This document shows positions 9,227-18,740 of a stretch of DNA of 64,000 bases, one piece after another. Origin of the DNA: Duganella phyllosphaerae (GTDB taxonomy: Bacteria > Pseudomonadota > Gammaproteobacteria > Burkholderiales > Burkholderiaceae_D). The notes under the pieces were generated by a model, which saw nothing but the letters and a program-made list of their open reading frames with translations, was not told the origin of the DNA and ran no database searches. Location of the stretch: NCBI RefSeq assembly GCF_001758785.1, contig NZ_LROM01000050.1:41784-105783 (forward strand), written 5' to 3'. Positions within the stretch are counted from its first letter, which is position 1. Every line of letters begins with the position of its first letter. A program made the position numbers and the translations under genes.

Positions 9227-9670
9227 ATGACCACTAAAACTAATAAATCGACCGCAGCCGAGCGCATCCTGACCGAAGAAGAAATTCTCAAGATGGATGA
9301 GAAGGACTACATGAACCCGGCGCAGATGGCTTTTTTCAAGGCGAAACTGCAACAGCTTGAAAAAGAGCTGCTCAAGAACGCCGGCGAAACCACCGAGCAC
9401 CTGCGCGAAACCGTGCTGGTCCCCGATCCAGCCGACCGCGCCACCATCGAGGAAGAGCATGCGCTGGAACTGCGCACCCGCGACCGCGAGCGCAAGCTGC
9501 TGAAAAAAGTCCAGCAGTCAATCGTGGCCATCGACGGCGGCGACTACGGCTGGTGCGAAGAGACCGGCGAGCCGATCGGCATCCCGCGCCTGATCGCCCG
9601 CCCGACCGCCACGTTGTCGCTCGAAGCGCAGCAGCGCCGCGAACTGAAGCAAAAGCTGTACGGCGACTAA
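9227..9670 (+). CDS. dksA: RNA polymerase-binding transcription factor DksA (cysteine-poor form)
   Basis: Binds the secondary channel of RNA polymerase and, with ppGpp, mediates the stringent response. The 147-aa protein has the coiled-coil hairpin with the functional tip as DPADRA (D67, D70, A72), matching the DxxDxA motif of E. coli DksA. The C-terminal globular domain keeps the fold-specific ETGEPIGIPRLIARPTATLS sequence but only C110 of the four zinc-binding cysteines; the second position of the first pair is Thr and the second pair is replaced by Ser and Glu/Ala. This cysteine-poor form is common outside the enterobacteria and needs no zinc. Own terminator at 9691. Confidence 0.93.
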   Translation: MTTKTNKSTAAERILTEEEILKMDEKDYMNPAQMAFFKAKLQQLEKELLKNAGETTEHLRETVLVPDPADRATIEEEHALELRTRDRERKLLKKVQQSIVAIDGGDYGWCEETGEPIGIPRLIARPTATLSLEAQQRRELKQKLYGD

Positions 9671-9690
9671 GCCCGGCAGCAACCCTCCCC

Positions 9691-9722
9691 AAGCACGCGC
9701 CTCACCCCGCGTGCTTTTTTTT
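9691..9722 (+). terminator. Rho-independent terminator of dksA
   Basis: Perfect 9-bp stem AAGCACGCG / CGCGTGCTT (9691-9699 and 9708-9716) with an 8-base loop and a run of T, 20 bases after the dksA stop. Confidence 0.92.
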
Positions 9723-9827
9723 GTCCTGTCGCCGTGTCCGGCTCAGGGATTGCAATTGCGTTTTCCGTCCCCATTTCCACCTTCAAGACGCAGTGCGGCA
9801 TCAACCAACTGAATATTTGAGGTCAAC

Positions 9828-10366
9828 ATGGAACAATTTCACGGCACCACCATCTTGTGCGTGCGACGCGGCAAGGATGTCGCGCTCGGCGGCGATGGCC
9901 AGGTCACGCTCGGCAACATCGTCATGAAGGGCACGGCCCGCAAGGTGCGCAAGGTTTATAACGGCAAGGTCCTGGTCGGTTTCGCCGGCGGCACTGCCGA
10001 CGCCTTCACCCTGCTCGACCGCTTCGAAGGCAAGCTGGAAAAGCACCAGGGCAACCTGCTGCGCGCCTCCGTCGAGCTGGCCAAGGACTGGCGCACCGAC
10101 CGCGTGCTGCGCCGCCTGGAAGCGATGCTGCTGGTGGCCGACAGCGAGTCGACTTTGGTGATCACCGGTAACGGTGACGTGCTCGAGCCCGAAGACGGCG
10201 TGGGCGCGATCGGCTCGGGCGGCACGTATGCCCAGTCGGCCGCCAAGGCGCTGGTGGAAAACACGGAACTCTCGCCTGCGGAAGTGGTCAAAAAATCACT
10301 GACGATTGCCGGCCAGTTGTGCATCTACACCAACTTGAACCACATCATCGAAACACTGGAACCCGC

Positions 10367-10370
<4 letters not shown>
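9828..10370 (+). CDS. hslV: ATP-dependent protease subunit HslV
   Basis: Proteolytic core of the HslUV (ClpYQ) protease, a bacterial homologue of proteasome beta subunits. The 180-aa protein contains [10 protein letters not shown]; the first Thr (T7) is the predicted N-terminal nucleophile exposed after removal of a six-residue propeptide. [21 protein letters not shown] and [12 protein letters not shown] are the conserved family blocks. It overlaps hslU by 4 bases (ATGA), giving coupled production of the two subunits. Confidence 0.97.
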
Positions 10371-11713
<1,343 letters not shown>

Positions 11714-11847
11714 TATGAAAGCTCGCAAACCTACTGCGCGGCCTGCTATCGCCTCTCCGTTGCTCAGCGTACCTTCGTACGCTTCCGCTACTCAAGACGA
11801 CAGCAAGCCGCTCGCTACGGTTTTCAAGCTTCCATAGGAGAACAGCG

Positions 11848-12060
11848 ATGGCGAATAAAGCATTGGCAACGCGGCAAAAGAAACAGGTCGCACCTACCAG
11901 GGTGCCGCCATCGCCGCCACCGCGCAACCCGGTGGCGGTCGCTGCCAAGGCACGCGCTGGGGGCGCCGGACCGCATGCCAAGCCGCCGTCTACCGAGCGC
12001 CAGGCCGCCAAGCGACAACTGGCAAAAATTGCGCTCAAGCCCGATCCCGACGAGTCATAA
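11848..12060 (+). CDS. Small basic Pro/Ala/Lys-rich hypothetical protein
   Basis: 70-aa reading frame with a good ribosome-binding site (AGGAG, 7 bases before the ATG) and its own strong terminator directly at the stop codon, which argue that it is expressed. The product is rich in Pro, Ala, Lys and Arg, with no recognisable domain, and is likely disordered. It lies 134 bases after hslU; between them is a small hairpin AGCGTAC / GTACGCT at 11,766-11,783. I do not recognise the family and give no function. Confidence 0.55.
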   Translation: MANKALATRQKKQVAPTRVPPSPPPRNPVAVAAKARAGGAGPHAKPPSTERQAAKRQLAKIALKPDPDES

Positions 12061-12099
12061 AAAAGGCCTCGAACATCGCTGCGGTGTTCGAGGCCTTTT
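12061..12099 (+). terminator. Strong bidirectional-type hairpin terminator
   Basis: Perfect 15-bp stem starting AAAAGGCCTC (12,061-12,075 with 12,085-12,099), 9-base loop, flanked by A and T runs on the two sides, immediately after the small basic gene. It could stop transcription in both directions. Confidence 0.9.
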
Positions 12100-12227
12100 G
12101 CTGGAATTGGTTTGGATCTTTGGCGGACACCGGTGATGGCGTCCGCTCCGAATCCATGCAAGCAGTGTGCGCCACTTACGGCGCCAGTCCTAGCGTGTTG
12201 TCCCAGGCATCACTTCTCGCCACGCCT

Positions 12228-12246
12228 GGTATCGTGATACGATACC
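12228..12246. promoter_or_regulatory. Inverted repeat upstream of the XRE regulator, probable autoregulatory operator
   Basis: GGTATCG-TGATA-CGATACC, a perfect 7-bp inverted repeat with a 5-base centre, ending 24 bases before the ATG of the XRE-family gene. Position and size suit a dimeric HTH repressor site overlapping the promoter. That the adjacent regulator binds it is inference. Confidence 0.5.
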
Positions 12247-12270
12247 TTTCGACTCTCCACCAGGCGTATC

Positions 12271-13014
12271 ATGAGCTCTCCCGAATTGCTGTTGCAGGTG
12301 CTGCGCACGCAAATGCGCACTGCCGGCGTCACCTATAAAATGCTGGCCGAGCGCATCGGCATGAGCGAATCGAGCGTCAAGCGCATGTTCGGGCAGCAAG
12401 ACATGTCGCTCTCGCGGCTGGCCCAGATCTGCAAGGCGGCCGGCGTGCCGATGGAAGACGTGCTGCGCGGCGCCGCCGACGCCACCCCGCAAACCGACGC
12501 CCTCACCCTCACCCAGGAAAAAGCGCTGCTGGCGCATCCGCACCTGCTGCTGATGGCGATTTGCTGCCTCGGCCACTGGACCGTGGAGCAGGTACTGGAA
12601 ACCTACAATCTCACCGAACCCGAATGCATCATGCTGCTGGCCGAACTCGACCGACTGGGCGTGATCGAACTAAAGCCGTTGAATCGTTACCGGCTGCGCG
12701 TATCGAACGCGTTTCGCTGGCTGCCGGACGGCCCGGTGCAGCAATTCTTCCGCGATCACGCGGTCAGCGATTACTTCAGCGGCAGCTTCGCCGGCGCCGG
12801 CGAGACCCTGCTGTGCCTGCCGGCCCGGCTGTCGCTGCCCAGCGCCCAGGAACTGGTCGGCCGTATCCAGCAACTGGCCGGCGAACTGGCGCGCCTGCAC
12901 CAGGGCGACCGCAAACTCGCCCCCGGCGACCGCGACGGCTTTACGCTGCTGGTCGGTTTCCGGTCATGGGAGTTCGCCGCCTTCACCGCCCTGCGCCGCG
13001 CCGAAACCCGCTGA
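12271..13014 (+). CDS. XRE-family (Cro/CI-type HTH) transcriptional regulator
   Basis: 247-aa regulator. The N-terminal HTH (about residues 8-65) reads TYKMLAERIGMSESSVKRMF followed by LSRLAQICKAAGVPMEDVL, a canonical Cro/CI fold. The remaining 180 residues form a helical effector-type domain that I cannot assign; the segment LTEPECIMLLAELDRLGVIEL resembles a winged-helix module. The gene stands alone between a terminator and a repeat hairpin, with a candidate self-operator at 12,228. Targets unknown. Confidence 0.8.
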   Translation: MSSPELLLQVLRTQMRTAGVTYKMLAERIGMSESSVKRMFGQQDMSLSRLAQICKAAGVPMEDVLRGAADATPQTDALTLTQEKALLAHPHLLLMAICCLGHWTVEQVLETYNLTEPECIMLLAELDRLGVIELKPLNRYRLRVSNAFRWLPDGPVQQFFRDHAVSDYFSGSFAGAGETLLCLPARLSLPSAQELVGRIQQLAGELARLHQGDRKLAPGDRDGFTLLVGFRSWEFAAFTALRRAETR

Positions 13015-13018
13015 TATA

Positions 13019-13115
13019 CCCAAGGTTCGGGGTCAGTGCCGACATTTAGACACGGCCTCAAGCGCTATAAGCTGGGCTCGTGTCCGAATGTCGGCACTGA
13101 CCCCGAAGTTCACCA
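13019..13115. repeat. REP-like inverted repeat between convergent genes
   Basis: A perfect 21-bp inverted repeat (13,026-13,046 with 13,087-13,107, core GGGGTCAGTGCCGACATT) that extends outward of the loop by another GACACG after a 2-base mismatch. It fills the gap between the convergent XRE gene and the patatin gene, whose stop codon lies just inside the boundary. There is no T run, so it is more likely a mobile REP/MITE-type sequence than a simple terminator, though it may block transcription from both sides. Confidence 0.7.
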
Positions 13116-15356
13116 CACCGGGCCCAGGAACAGGTAGCCGCTGGTGCTGCCGTCGCGGGTCTTGCCGGCGCCGAAGTACAGTGGGCCGAACCGCGTATCG
13201 ACCGAGATGAAGGCGCTGGCTGCCTGGCGCAGGGTGTTGCGGTGCAGGGAGGCGCTGTCGCTGTAGGCGCCGCCAGTTTCCAGCGAGAAGCCTACTCGCA
13301 CGTCGCCGCCCAAGGCGGCTGGCATGCTGCCGATGCTGCGCGCAGTCACCACCCGCGCCAGCACGGTGCGGGCGCCGGCCACCGATTCGGGCATGGTGCC
13401 CGACAGGCGCAGGAAGCCGCCCAGGTTCGACGTGGACGACGCGCCCCGGTTGCGCGACCATTCGCCGTACAGGTGGCCGGCCCAGCGCTCGAGGTGGAAT
13501 GCTTCGAGCCATTGCACGCGCTGCTGGGTGGCCACGGCGGCATTGGCATCGCCGTTCTGGCGTCCCTGCCATTCGATGTTGAACAGCCGGCCGCGGGTGG
13601 GGAAGGCGATGGTGTCGAGGCTATCGACGTTGTAGGAGACTGCGCGCACGGTCTCGCGGTCGCTGATCACCTCGGGCTGGTAGGGAATGCTCTGCTGCGA
13701 GTTGGCGCGCTGACGCGACACGCTGTAGCGCAGGTCGCCCCAGCGGCCCAGCTGGCGCCCGATCGCAAAGGTCGCGCTGTGGGCGTTGTAGCCGTAGCGG
13801 GCCTGGCGAAAGCCGCCCGTATCGAAGATGTCGCGCGTGACGATGCCGTGTTGCAGCGACGGCGCCACATACCATTGCGAGCCCGCGCCCAGCGGTTGCC
13901 AGAACTGGGTGCCGAAGGTGCGCTGGGTACCGAGGTTGACCACCGTGCGCAATTCGGCGCCCCAATCGTTGACCGACGACAGCACGTGCATGAACTTGAA
14001 CTGGAAGGTGTTGTTGTCGTGCGAGTCGCTGCTGAACTCGAGCCCCACGCGCAGGCGGCTGCGGGCCCAGTCGGCCTCGGTCGGCTTGATCAGCACGCTG
14101 CGGCCATCGCCGTCGTCGCGCACCTCGGTTTCCACCCGCGCCAGGTCGCCGCGGCCGAACAGCGAATTGCCGGCACGCTGGGCCTGCTCACCGGTGACCA
14201 TCTGCCCCACTTTCAGGCCCGATTGCACGGCCAGTTCTTGCGGATTGATGTGGCCGCTCGGCGCGACGTCGAGCCTGGCCAGGCGCATCGGCTGGTCGAT
14301 CGGCACCGGCGCCGACAGCCGGCTCAATTCGTACGACGCATACTGCGCCTCGGGCAGCGCCAGGCCAACCAGCTTGTCGCTCATGGCGCGCACCGCCGCC
14401 TCGCCCGCCCGCATGGCGCGGTCGTGGCGGCCAAAATCGAGAAAGCCGATCCCGCCCAGGTCAGGCGCCAGCAGGATGTCGCCGGGCCGCAGTTCCTTGA
14501 GCGAGCGCTGGACGTTCTGCTCGGTGAGGATTTGCAGCATCTGCTGCGCCACGCTCACCGCACTGACCAGTTCCTTCTCCTGCGCCAGCGGCGTGCCCAC
14601 GTTGACGGCAATGATGATGTCGGCGCCCATTTCGCGCGCCACGTCCACCGGCAGATTGCGCACCAGGCCGCCATCGACCAGCAGCCGGTCCTTGATGCGC
14701 ACCGGCGCAAACACGCCCGGCACCGCCAGCGACGCGCGCATGGCCAGGAACAGCGGCGTATCGGACAACTCCACCAGTTCGCCGGTGACGAGGTCGGAAG
14801 CGACCGAGCGGAACGGCAGTTGCAGCAGGTTGACCGGCTTGTCGCGCGCGCCGTGCGGCAGCACGCGCGTGAGCGCCAGTTCCAGCGCCTCGTTGCCGGC
14901 AGCGGCCGGCGGCAGGGTCACGCCATCCCATTGCGCGCCCAGTTCGATGCGCGAGGGCAGCAATAAATCCTCTTCGCGGCGGCGGAACACCAGCTCGTCA
15001 CGTGGCGGACGGTCGGCCACCACCGCCGCCCAGTCGGTGCGCCGCACCAGCAGTTCCAGTTGTTCGACCGAACTGCCGGCCGCGTACGCGCCGCCGACCA
15101 CGCTGCCCATGCTGGTGCCCACCACGATATCGACCGGCACCCGCAATTCCTGCAATGCCCTGAGCACGCCGATATGGGCGAAGCCGCGCGCACCACCGCC
15201 CGAGAGCACCAGCGCCACCTTGGGACGCGGCTTCGATTGCACCTCGGGCGTGACCGGGGAGACAGGTTGGGCAATTGCTGCCGCGGACAAGAAAAAGCCG
15301 CAGCACAGGGCTGCGGCCAGGAGACGGAAACCTGTCATGGGCTGGACCCGGTTCAT
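13110..15356 (-). CDS. Patatin-like phospholipase with outer-membrane barrel (PlpD-like, type Vd)
   Basis: Predicted phospholipase A fused to its own outer-membrane translocator. The 748-aa protein has an N-terminal signal peptide (to about residue 30), a patatin domain with oxyanion motif GGGARG (53-58), nucleophile S82 in GTSMG and catalytic D228 in DGG, then a POTRA-like segment (about 330-400) and a C-terminal barrel ending in Trp (LGPVW). This order and length match Pseudomonas PlpD (728 aa). Its ATG overlaps the gspC stop (AATGA), so it is coupled to the T2SS operon although type Vd proteins do not need T2SS for export. Confidence 0.88.
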   Translation of the reverse strand: MNRVQPMTGFRLLAAALCCGFFLSAAAIAQPVSPVTPEVQSKPRPKVALVLSGGGARGFAHIGVLRALQELRVPVDIVVGTSMGSVVGGAYAAGSSVEQLELLVRRTDWAAVVADRPPRDELVFRRREEDLLLPSRIELGAQWDGVTLPPAAAGNEALELALTRVLPHGARDKPVNLLQLPFRSVASDLVTGELVELSDTPLFLAMRASLAVPGVFAPVRIKDRLLVDGGLVRNLPVDVAREMGADIIIAVNVGTPLAQEKELVSAVSVAQQMLQILTEQNVQRSLKELRPGDILLAPDLGGIGFLDFGRHDRAMRAGEAAVRAMSDKLVGLALPEAQYASYELSRLSAPVPIDQPMRLARLDVAPSGHINPQELAVQSGLKVGQMVTGEQAQRAGNSLFGRGDLARVETEVRDDGDGRSVLIKPTEADWARSRLRVGLEFSSDSHDNNTFQFKFMHVLSSVNDWGAELRTVVNLGTQRTFGTQFWQPLGAGSQWYVAPSLQHGIVTRDIFDTGGFRQARYGYNAHSATFAIGRQLGRWGDLRYSVSRQRANSQQSIPYQPEVISDRETVRAVSYNVDSLDTIAFPTRGRLFNIEWQGRQNGDANAAVATQQRVQWLEAFHLERWAGHLYGEWSRNRGASSTSNLGGFLRLSGTMPESVAGARTVLARVVTARSIGSMPAALGGDVRVGFSLETGGAYSDSASLHRNTLRQAASAFISVDTRFGPLYFGAGKTRDGSTSGYLFLGPVW

Positions 15357-16051
15357 TGTTGGCGGCCGAAGCCGGGGACCGGGCCGATCGCGTTGGGGTT
15401 GCTGGGGTTGTTGGCGTTGTTCGGATTGTTGCCATTGCCGTTACCGTTGCCGTTGCCGTTGCTGGGCACACCGGGATTATTCTGCGGCCGCGGATTTTGC
15501 TGGCCGGCAGCCGGCGGCACCGTGCCGGCCGGTTGCATGGCCGGCGCCGGCTGCATCTGCACCTGCGGCGCGGGCATCGCAGGTGGTGGCGGTGGCGGCT
15601 GCACCGGCTGGACCGCCGACAGCGCAGGTGCGGTGCTGGTGGCGCCGGCATCGCTGGGCAAGTCCAGGCGCTTGATGGCGCCGCCTTCGGACAGCAGCAC
15701 GAACTTCGGATAAATTTCCTTGACGATCACGCCGGGCACCAGTTCGCGCCCCAGTCCATAGGCCTGGGCCGGCTGGTTGTCCACCACCACGATGGCGGCG
15801 CTGTCGCGGTCGCTGCCGCTGGCGCCGGCGGCCACCACGCCCTTCAATTGGTAGTTGCTGGCGGCAGCCACCGTGATCTGGCCGCCGAACAGGCCCTTGG
15901 CGGCGTCGAGGTTGAGGACGGCCGGCGGCGCCGGGGGCGGCGCGGCAATCGCGCGCTGGCGGGGCTGGTTGAACTGCAGCACCCAATAGGCCAGCGACGC
16001 GCACAACAGCGCCACGGCCAGGACGGTAACAAACAGGGGCAAACGCTTCAT
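15353..16051 (-). CDS. gspC: Type II secretion system protein C
   Basis: Inner-membrane linker that contacts the secretin GspD through its periplasmic HR domain. The 232-aa protein has one N-terminal membrane helix (residues 5-25) and an HR domain (about 48-130: AKGLFGG, YQLKGVVAAG, AIVVVDNQPAQAYGLG), followed by a Pro/Gln-rich tail with an Asn-Gly run encoded by a short tandem DNA repeat near 15,430-15,470. No PDZ domain is present, as in short GspC forms. Here gspC is at the far 3' end of the gsp operon, behind gspF. Confidence 0.85.
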   Translation of the reverse strand: MKRLPLFVTVLAVALLCASLAYWVLQFNQPRQRAIAAPPPAPPAVLNLDAAKGLFGGQITVAAASNYQLKGVVAAGASGSDRDSAAIVVVDNQPAQAYGLGRELVPGVIVKEIYPKFVLLSEGGAIKRLDLPSDAGATSTAPALSAVQPVQPPPPPPAMPAPQVQMQPAPAMQPAGTVPPAAGQQNPRPQNNPGVPSNGNGNGNGNGNNPNNANNPSNPNAIGPVPGFGRQQ

Positions 16052-16066
16052 AACGGTCTTTCCGGG

Positions 16067-17287
16067 TCAGCGCACAAGCTGGTTGATTTCGATAATGGGC
16101 ATCAGCACCGCCAGCACGATCAGCAGCACCACCACGCCCATGGCGAGGATCAGTGCGGGTTCGAGCAGGCCGGCGATGGTGAGCGTGCGACGTTCGAGGT
16201 CGGCTTCCTGGGCAGACGCGGCGCGGTCCAGCATGGCCGGCAGCTCGCCGGTGATTTCGCCGGCGCGGATCATGTGCACCAGCATCGGCGGGAAGTGGCG
16301 CTGGGCCGACAGCGACCGCGCCAGGCTCACGCCTTCGCGCACGGCGTCGCTGGCCTCTTCCACCAGTTCGCGCATGGCGACGTTGGACAAGGTGTCGCGG
16401 CTGGTTTCCAGCGCGCGCAGGATCGGCACGCCGGAGCCGGTGGTGATCGCCAGGGTGCTGGCAAAGCGTGCGGTGTTCAAGCTGCGCTCGAACTTGCCGT
16501 ACAGCGGCGCCGTGAGCAGCCAGGTGTGCCAGCGGCGCTTGAGCGACGGATTTTCCAGCGCCCGCCGCCAGGCAAACCAGGCGCCGATCAGCGCGATCGC
16601 CACCACGATGCCGTAATTGCGCACGAAGTCGGAAATGGCCAGCATGATGACGGTGAGCAGCGGCAGTTTTTGCTTGGTGTTGGCAAACACCGAGACGATC
16701 TGCGGCACCACGTACGTGAGCAGGAAGATCACGATGGCAAACGCCACCACGGTGACGATGGCCGGATAGGTGAACGCCAGGCGCACCTTTTGCACCAGCG
16801 CGTTGCGGCGCTCGATGTAGTCGGCCAGGCGCGAGAGCACGCGCGACAGCTGGCCGATCTGCTCGCCGGACGCCACCAGCGCACGGTAAATTTCGGCAAA
16901 ATCGCGCGGGTGGCGCGAGAGTGCGTCCGACAGCGCGGCGCCGCCGATCACCTCGGCGCGGATCGAGGCGATCAGGTCGCGCAGGTAGGCGCGCTCGGCC
17001 TGTTCCAGCAGCGCGGTAAACGCCTGTTCCAGCGGCAGGCCGGCCTCGAGCAGGCTGGCCATCTGGCGCGTAAACAGCGCCAGCTCGGTGGTGGACAGGC
17101 GCTCGCCGAAGCCGCGCCGCTTGGCCACGCCGGCCGCGTCAAGCTGGGCGGCAATGGCGTCCACCTTGAGCGGCACCAGGCCCAGCGTGCGCAACTCGGC
17201 GCGCGCCGAACGGGCGCTGTCGGAGTTGAGCACACCTTTCCTGGTGGCGCCGCCGGCATCGACGGCTTCGTAACGGAATGCTGGCAT
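16067..17287 (-). CDS. gspF: Type II secretion system inner-membrane protein F
   Basis: Polytopic platform protein on which the pseudopilus assembles. The 406-aa protein starts MPAFRYEAVDAGG, the standard GspF opening, and has two homologous cytoplasmic domains (about residues 70-195 and 275-400), each followed by membrane segments, including VVAFAIVIFLLTYVVPQIV and the C-terminal MGVVVLLIVLAVLMPIIEIN. Length matches the family. It starts 15 bases after gspE. Confidence 0.96.
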   Translation of the reverse strand: MPAFRYEAVDAGGATRKGVLNSDSARSARAELRTLGLVPLKVDAIAAQLDAAGVAKRRGFGERLSTTELALFTRQMASLLEAGLPLEQAFTALLEQAERAYLRDLIASIRAEVIGGAALSDALSRHPRDFAEIYRALVASGEQIGQLSRVLSRLADYIERRNALVQKVRLAFTYPAIVTVVAFAIVIFLLTYVVPQIVSVFANTKQKLPLLTVIMLAISDFVRNYGIVVAIALIGAWFAWRRALENPSLKRRWHTWLLTAPLYGKFERSLNTARFASTLAITTGSGVPILRALETSRDTLSNVAMRELVEEASDAVREGVSLARSLSAQRHFPPMLVHMIRAGEITGELPAMLDRAASAQEADLERRTLTIAGLLEPALILAMGVVVLLIVLAVLMPIIEINQLVR

Positions 17288-17302
17288 CTTGGTCCCTAGT
17301 CC

Positions 17303-18724
17303 TTAATCCTTGGTCACGCGCAGCAACTCGGCCTGGGTGGTCACGCCGCTTGCCAACCAGCGCTCACCGTCCTCGCGCATGGTGATCATGCCGCTGGCCA
17401 CGGCCGCCGCCTTGACTTCCGCTTCCGAGGCGCGGTTGTGGATCTGCGCGCGGATCTGCTCGGTCGTCTCGAGGAATTCGTACACGCCCACCCGGCCGGT
17501 ATAGCCGGTATGGCCGCAATGTTCGCAGCCGACCGGCTGCCACAGCTGGCCGTCGAAACTCTTGCAGTGACCGCACAGCTTGCGCACCAGGCGCTGCGCC
17601 AGCACGCCGAGCAGCGACGACGACAGCAGGAACGGTTCGATTCCCATGTCCAGCAACCGCGTGACAGCGGCGGCAGCGTCGTTGGTGTGCAGGGTGGCCA
17701 GCACCAGGTGGCCGGTGAGCGACGCTTGCACGGCGATCTGCGCCGTTTCCAGGTCGCGGATCTCGCCGATCATGATCACGTCCGGGTCTTGCCGCAAGAT
17801 CGCGCGCAGGGCCTTGGCGAAGGTCATGTCGATGCGGGCGTTGACCTGGGTCTGGCCGACGCCATTCAAGTCGTACTCGATCGGGTCTTCCACCGTCATG
17901 ATGTTGGTGGTGGTGGCGTTGAGCAACGACAGCGCCGCGTACAGCGTGGTGGTTTTACCGGAGCCGGTCGGGCCGGTGACGAGCACGATGCCGTGCGGCT
18001 GGTTGATCAGCGCGTCGAACTTGGGCAGCATGGTCGCGCTCATGCCCAGGTGGTTCAGGTCGAGCCGCCCCGCTTCCTTGTCGAGCAAACGCAGCACGGC
18101 GCGCTCGCCGTGGCCGGTGGGCAAGGTGGAGACGCGCACATCGACCGGCTTGCCGCCGATGCGCAAGGTGATGCGGCCATCCTGCGGCAGGCGTTTCTCG
18201 GCGATGTCGAGCTGAGCCATGATCTTGATACGCGAAATCAAGGAGCCGTGGATCGCCTTGCGCGGGCGCACCACGTCGCGTAGCGCACCATCGACGCGGA
18301 ACCGCACGACCGAGGTCTGCTCGAACGGTTCGATGTGGATGTCGGACGCGCTGTCGCGCAGCGCCTGCGTGAGCAACGCATTGATCATGCGGATCACCGG
18401 GGCGTCGTCGGACGATTCGAGCAAGTCTTCGATGGCCGGCACGTCCTGCAGCAGCTTGGTCAGATCGAGGTTGGCGTCGAACTCGTCGGCCACCATCGAG
18501 GCGTTGCCGCCAGCGCCGGCGTAGGCCGAGGCGATGGCGATTTCGAGGTCGGCGCGGGCCAGGTTCTTGAGCTGGATGCGGCCGAACCGGCGCGACACCT
18601 CGGCAATGGCGGCCGGCGCGGTGGCGCCGCACACCAGCACGTCCACCGTGTTCTCGGCGGTATCGCTTGGCTGCGCCAGCACCACGTAATCGCGGGCAAA
18701 GGCGAAGGGCAGAAGATTGTTCAT
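17303..18724 (-). CDS. gspE: Type II secretion system ATPase E
   Basis: Cytoplasmic hexameric ATPase powering pseudopilus growth. The 473-aa protein has the N-terminal regulatory domain (slightly shortened), Walker [10 protein letters not shown] (251-259), the Asp box [13 protein letters not shown], Walker [17 protein letters not shown] and the His box. The C-terminal tetracysteine zinc module CGHC...CEHC is intact. Starts 16 bases after gspD. Confidence 0.96.
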   Translation of the reverse strand: MNNLLPFAFARDYVVLAQPSDTAENTVDVLVCGATAPAAIAEVSRRFGRIQLKNLARADLEIAIASAYAGAGGNASMVADEFDANLDLTKLLQDVPAIEDLLESSDDAPVIRMINALLTQALRDSASDIHIEPFEQTSVVRFRVDGALRDVVRPRKAIHGSLISRIKIMAQLDIAEKRLPQDGRITLRIGGKPVDVRVSTLPTGHGERAVLRLLDKEAGRLDLNHLGMSATMLPKFDALINQPHGIVLVTGPTGSGKTTTLYAALSLLNATTTNIMTVEDPIEYDLNGVGQTQVNARIDMTFAKALRAILRQDPDVIMIGEIRDLETAQIAVQASLTGHLVLATLHTNDAAAAVTRLLDMGIEPFLLSSSLLGVLAQRLVRKLCGHCKSFDGQLWQPVGCEHCGHTGYTGRVGVYEFLETTEQIRAQIHNRASEAEVKAAAVASGMITMREDGERWLASGVTTQAELLRVTKD

Positions 18725-18740
18725 TGCAGGCGTTCCATCA

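Noticed and set aside
11714..11836. 40-codon frame just after hslU
   Set aside because: No ribosome-binding site, contains a hairpin (11,766-11,783), and runs into the ribosome-binding site of the better-supported small gene at 11,848.
15430..15470. Short tandem repeat within gspC
   Set aside because: In-frame low-complexity Asn-Gly run of the C-terminal tail, not a regulatory or mobile repeat.
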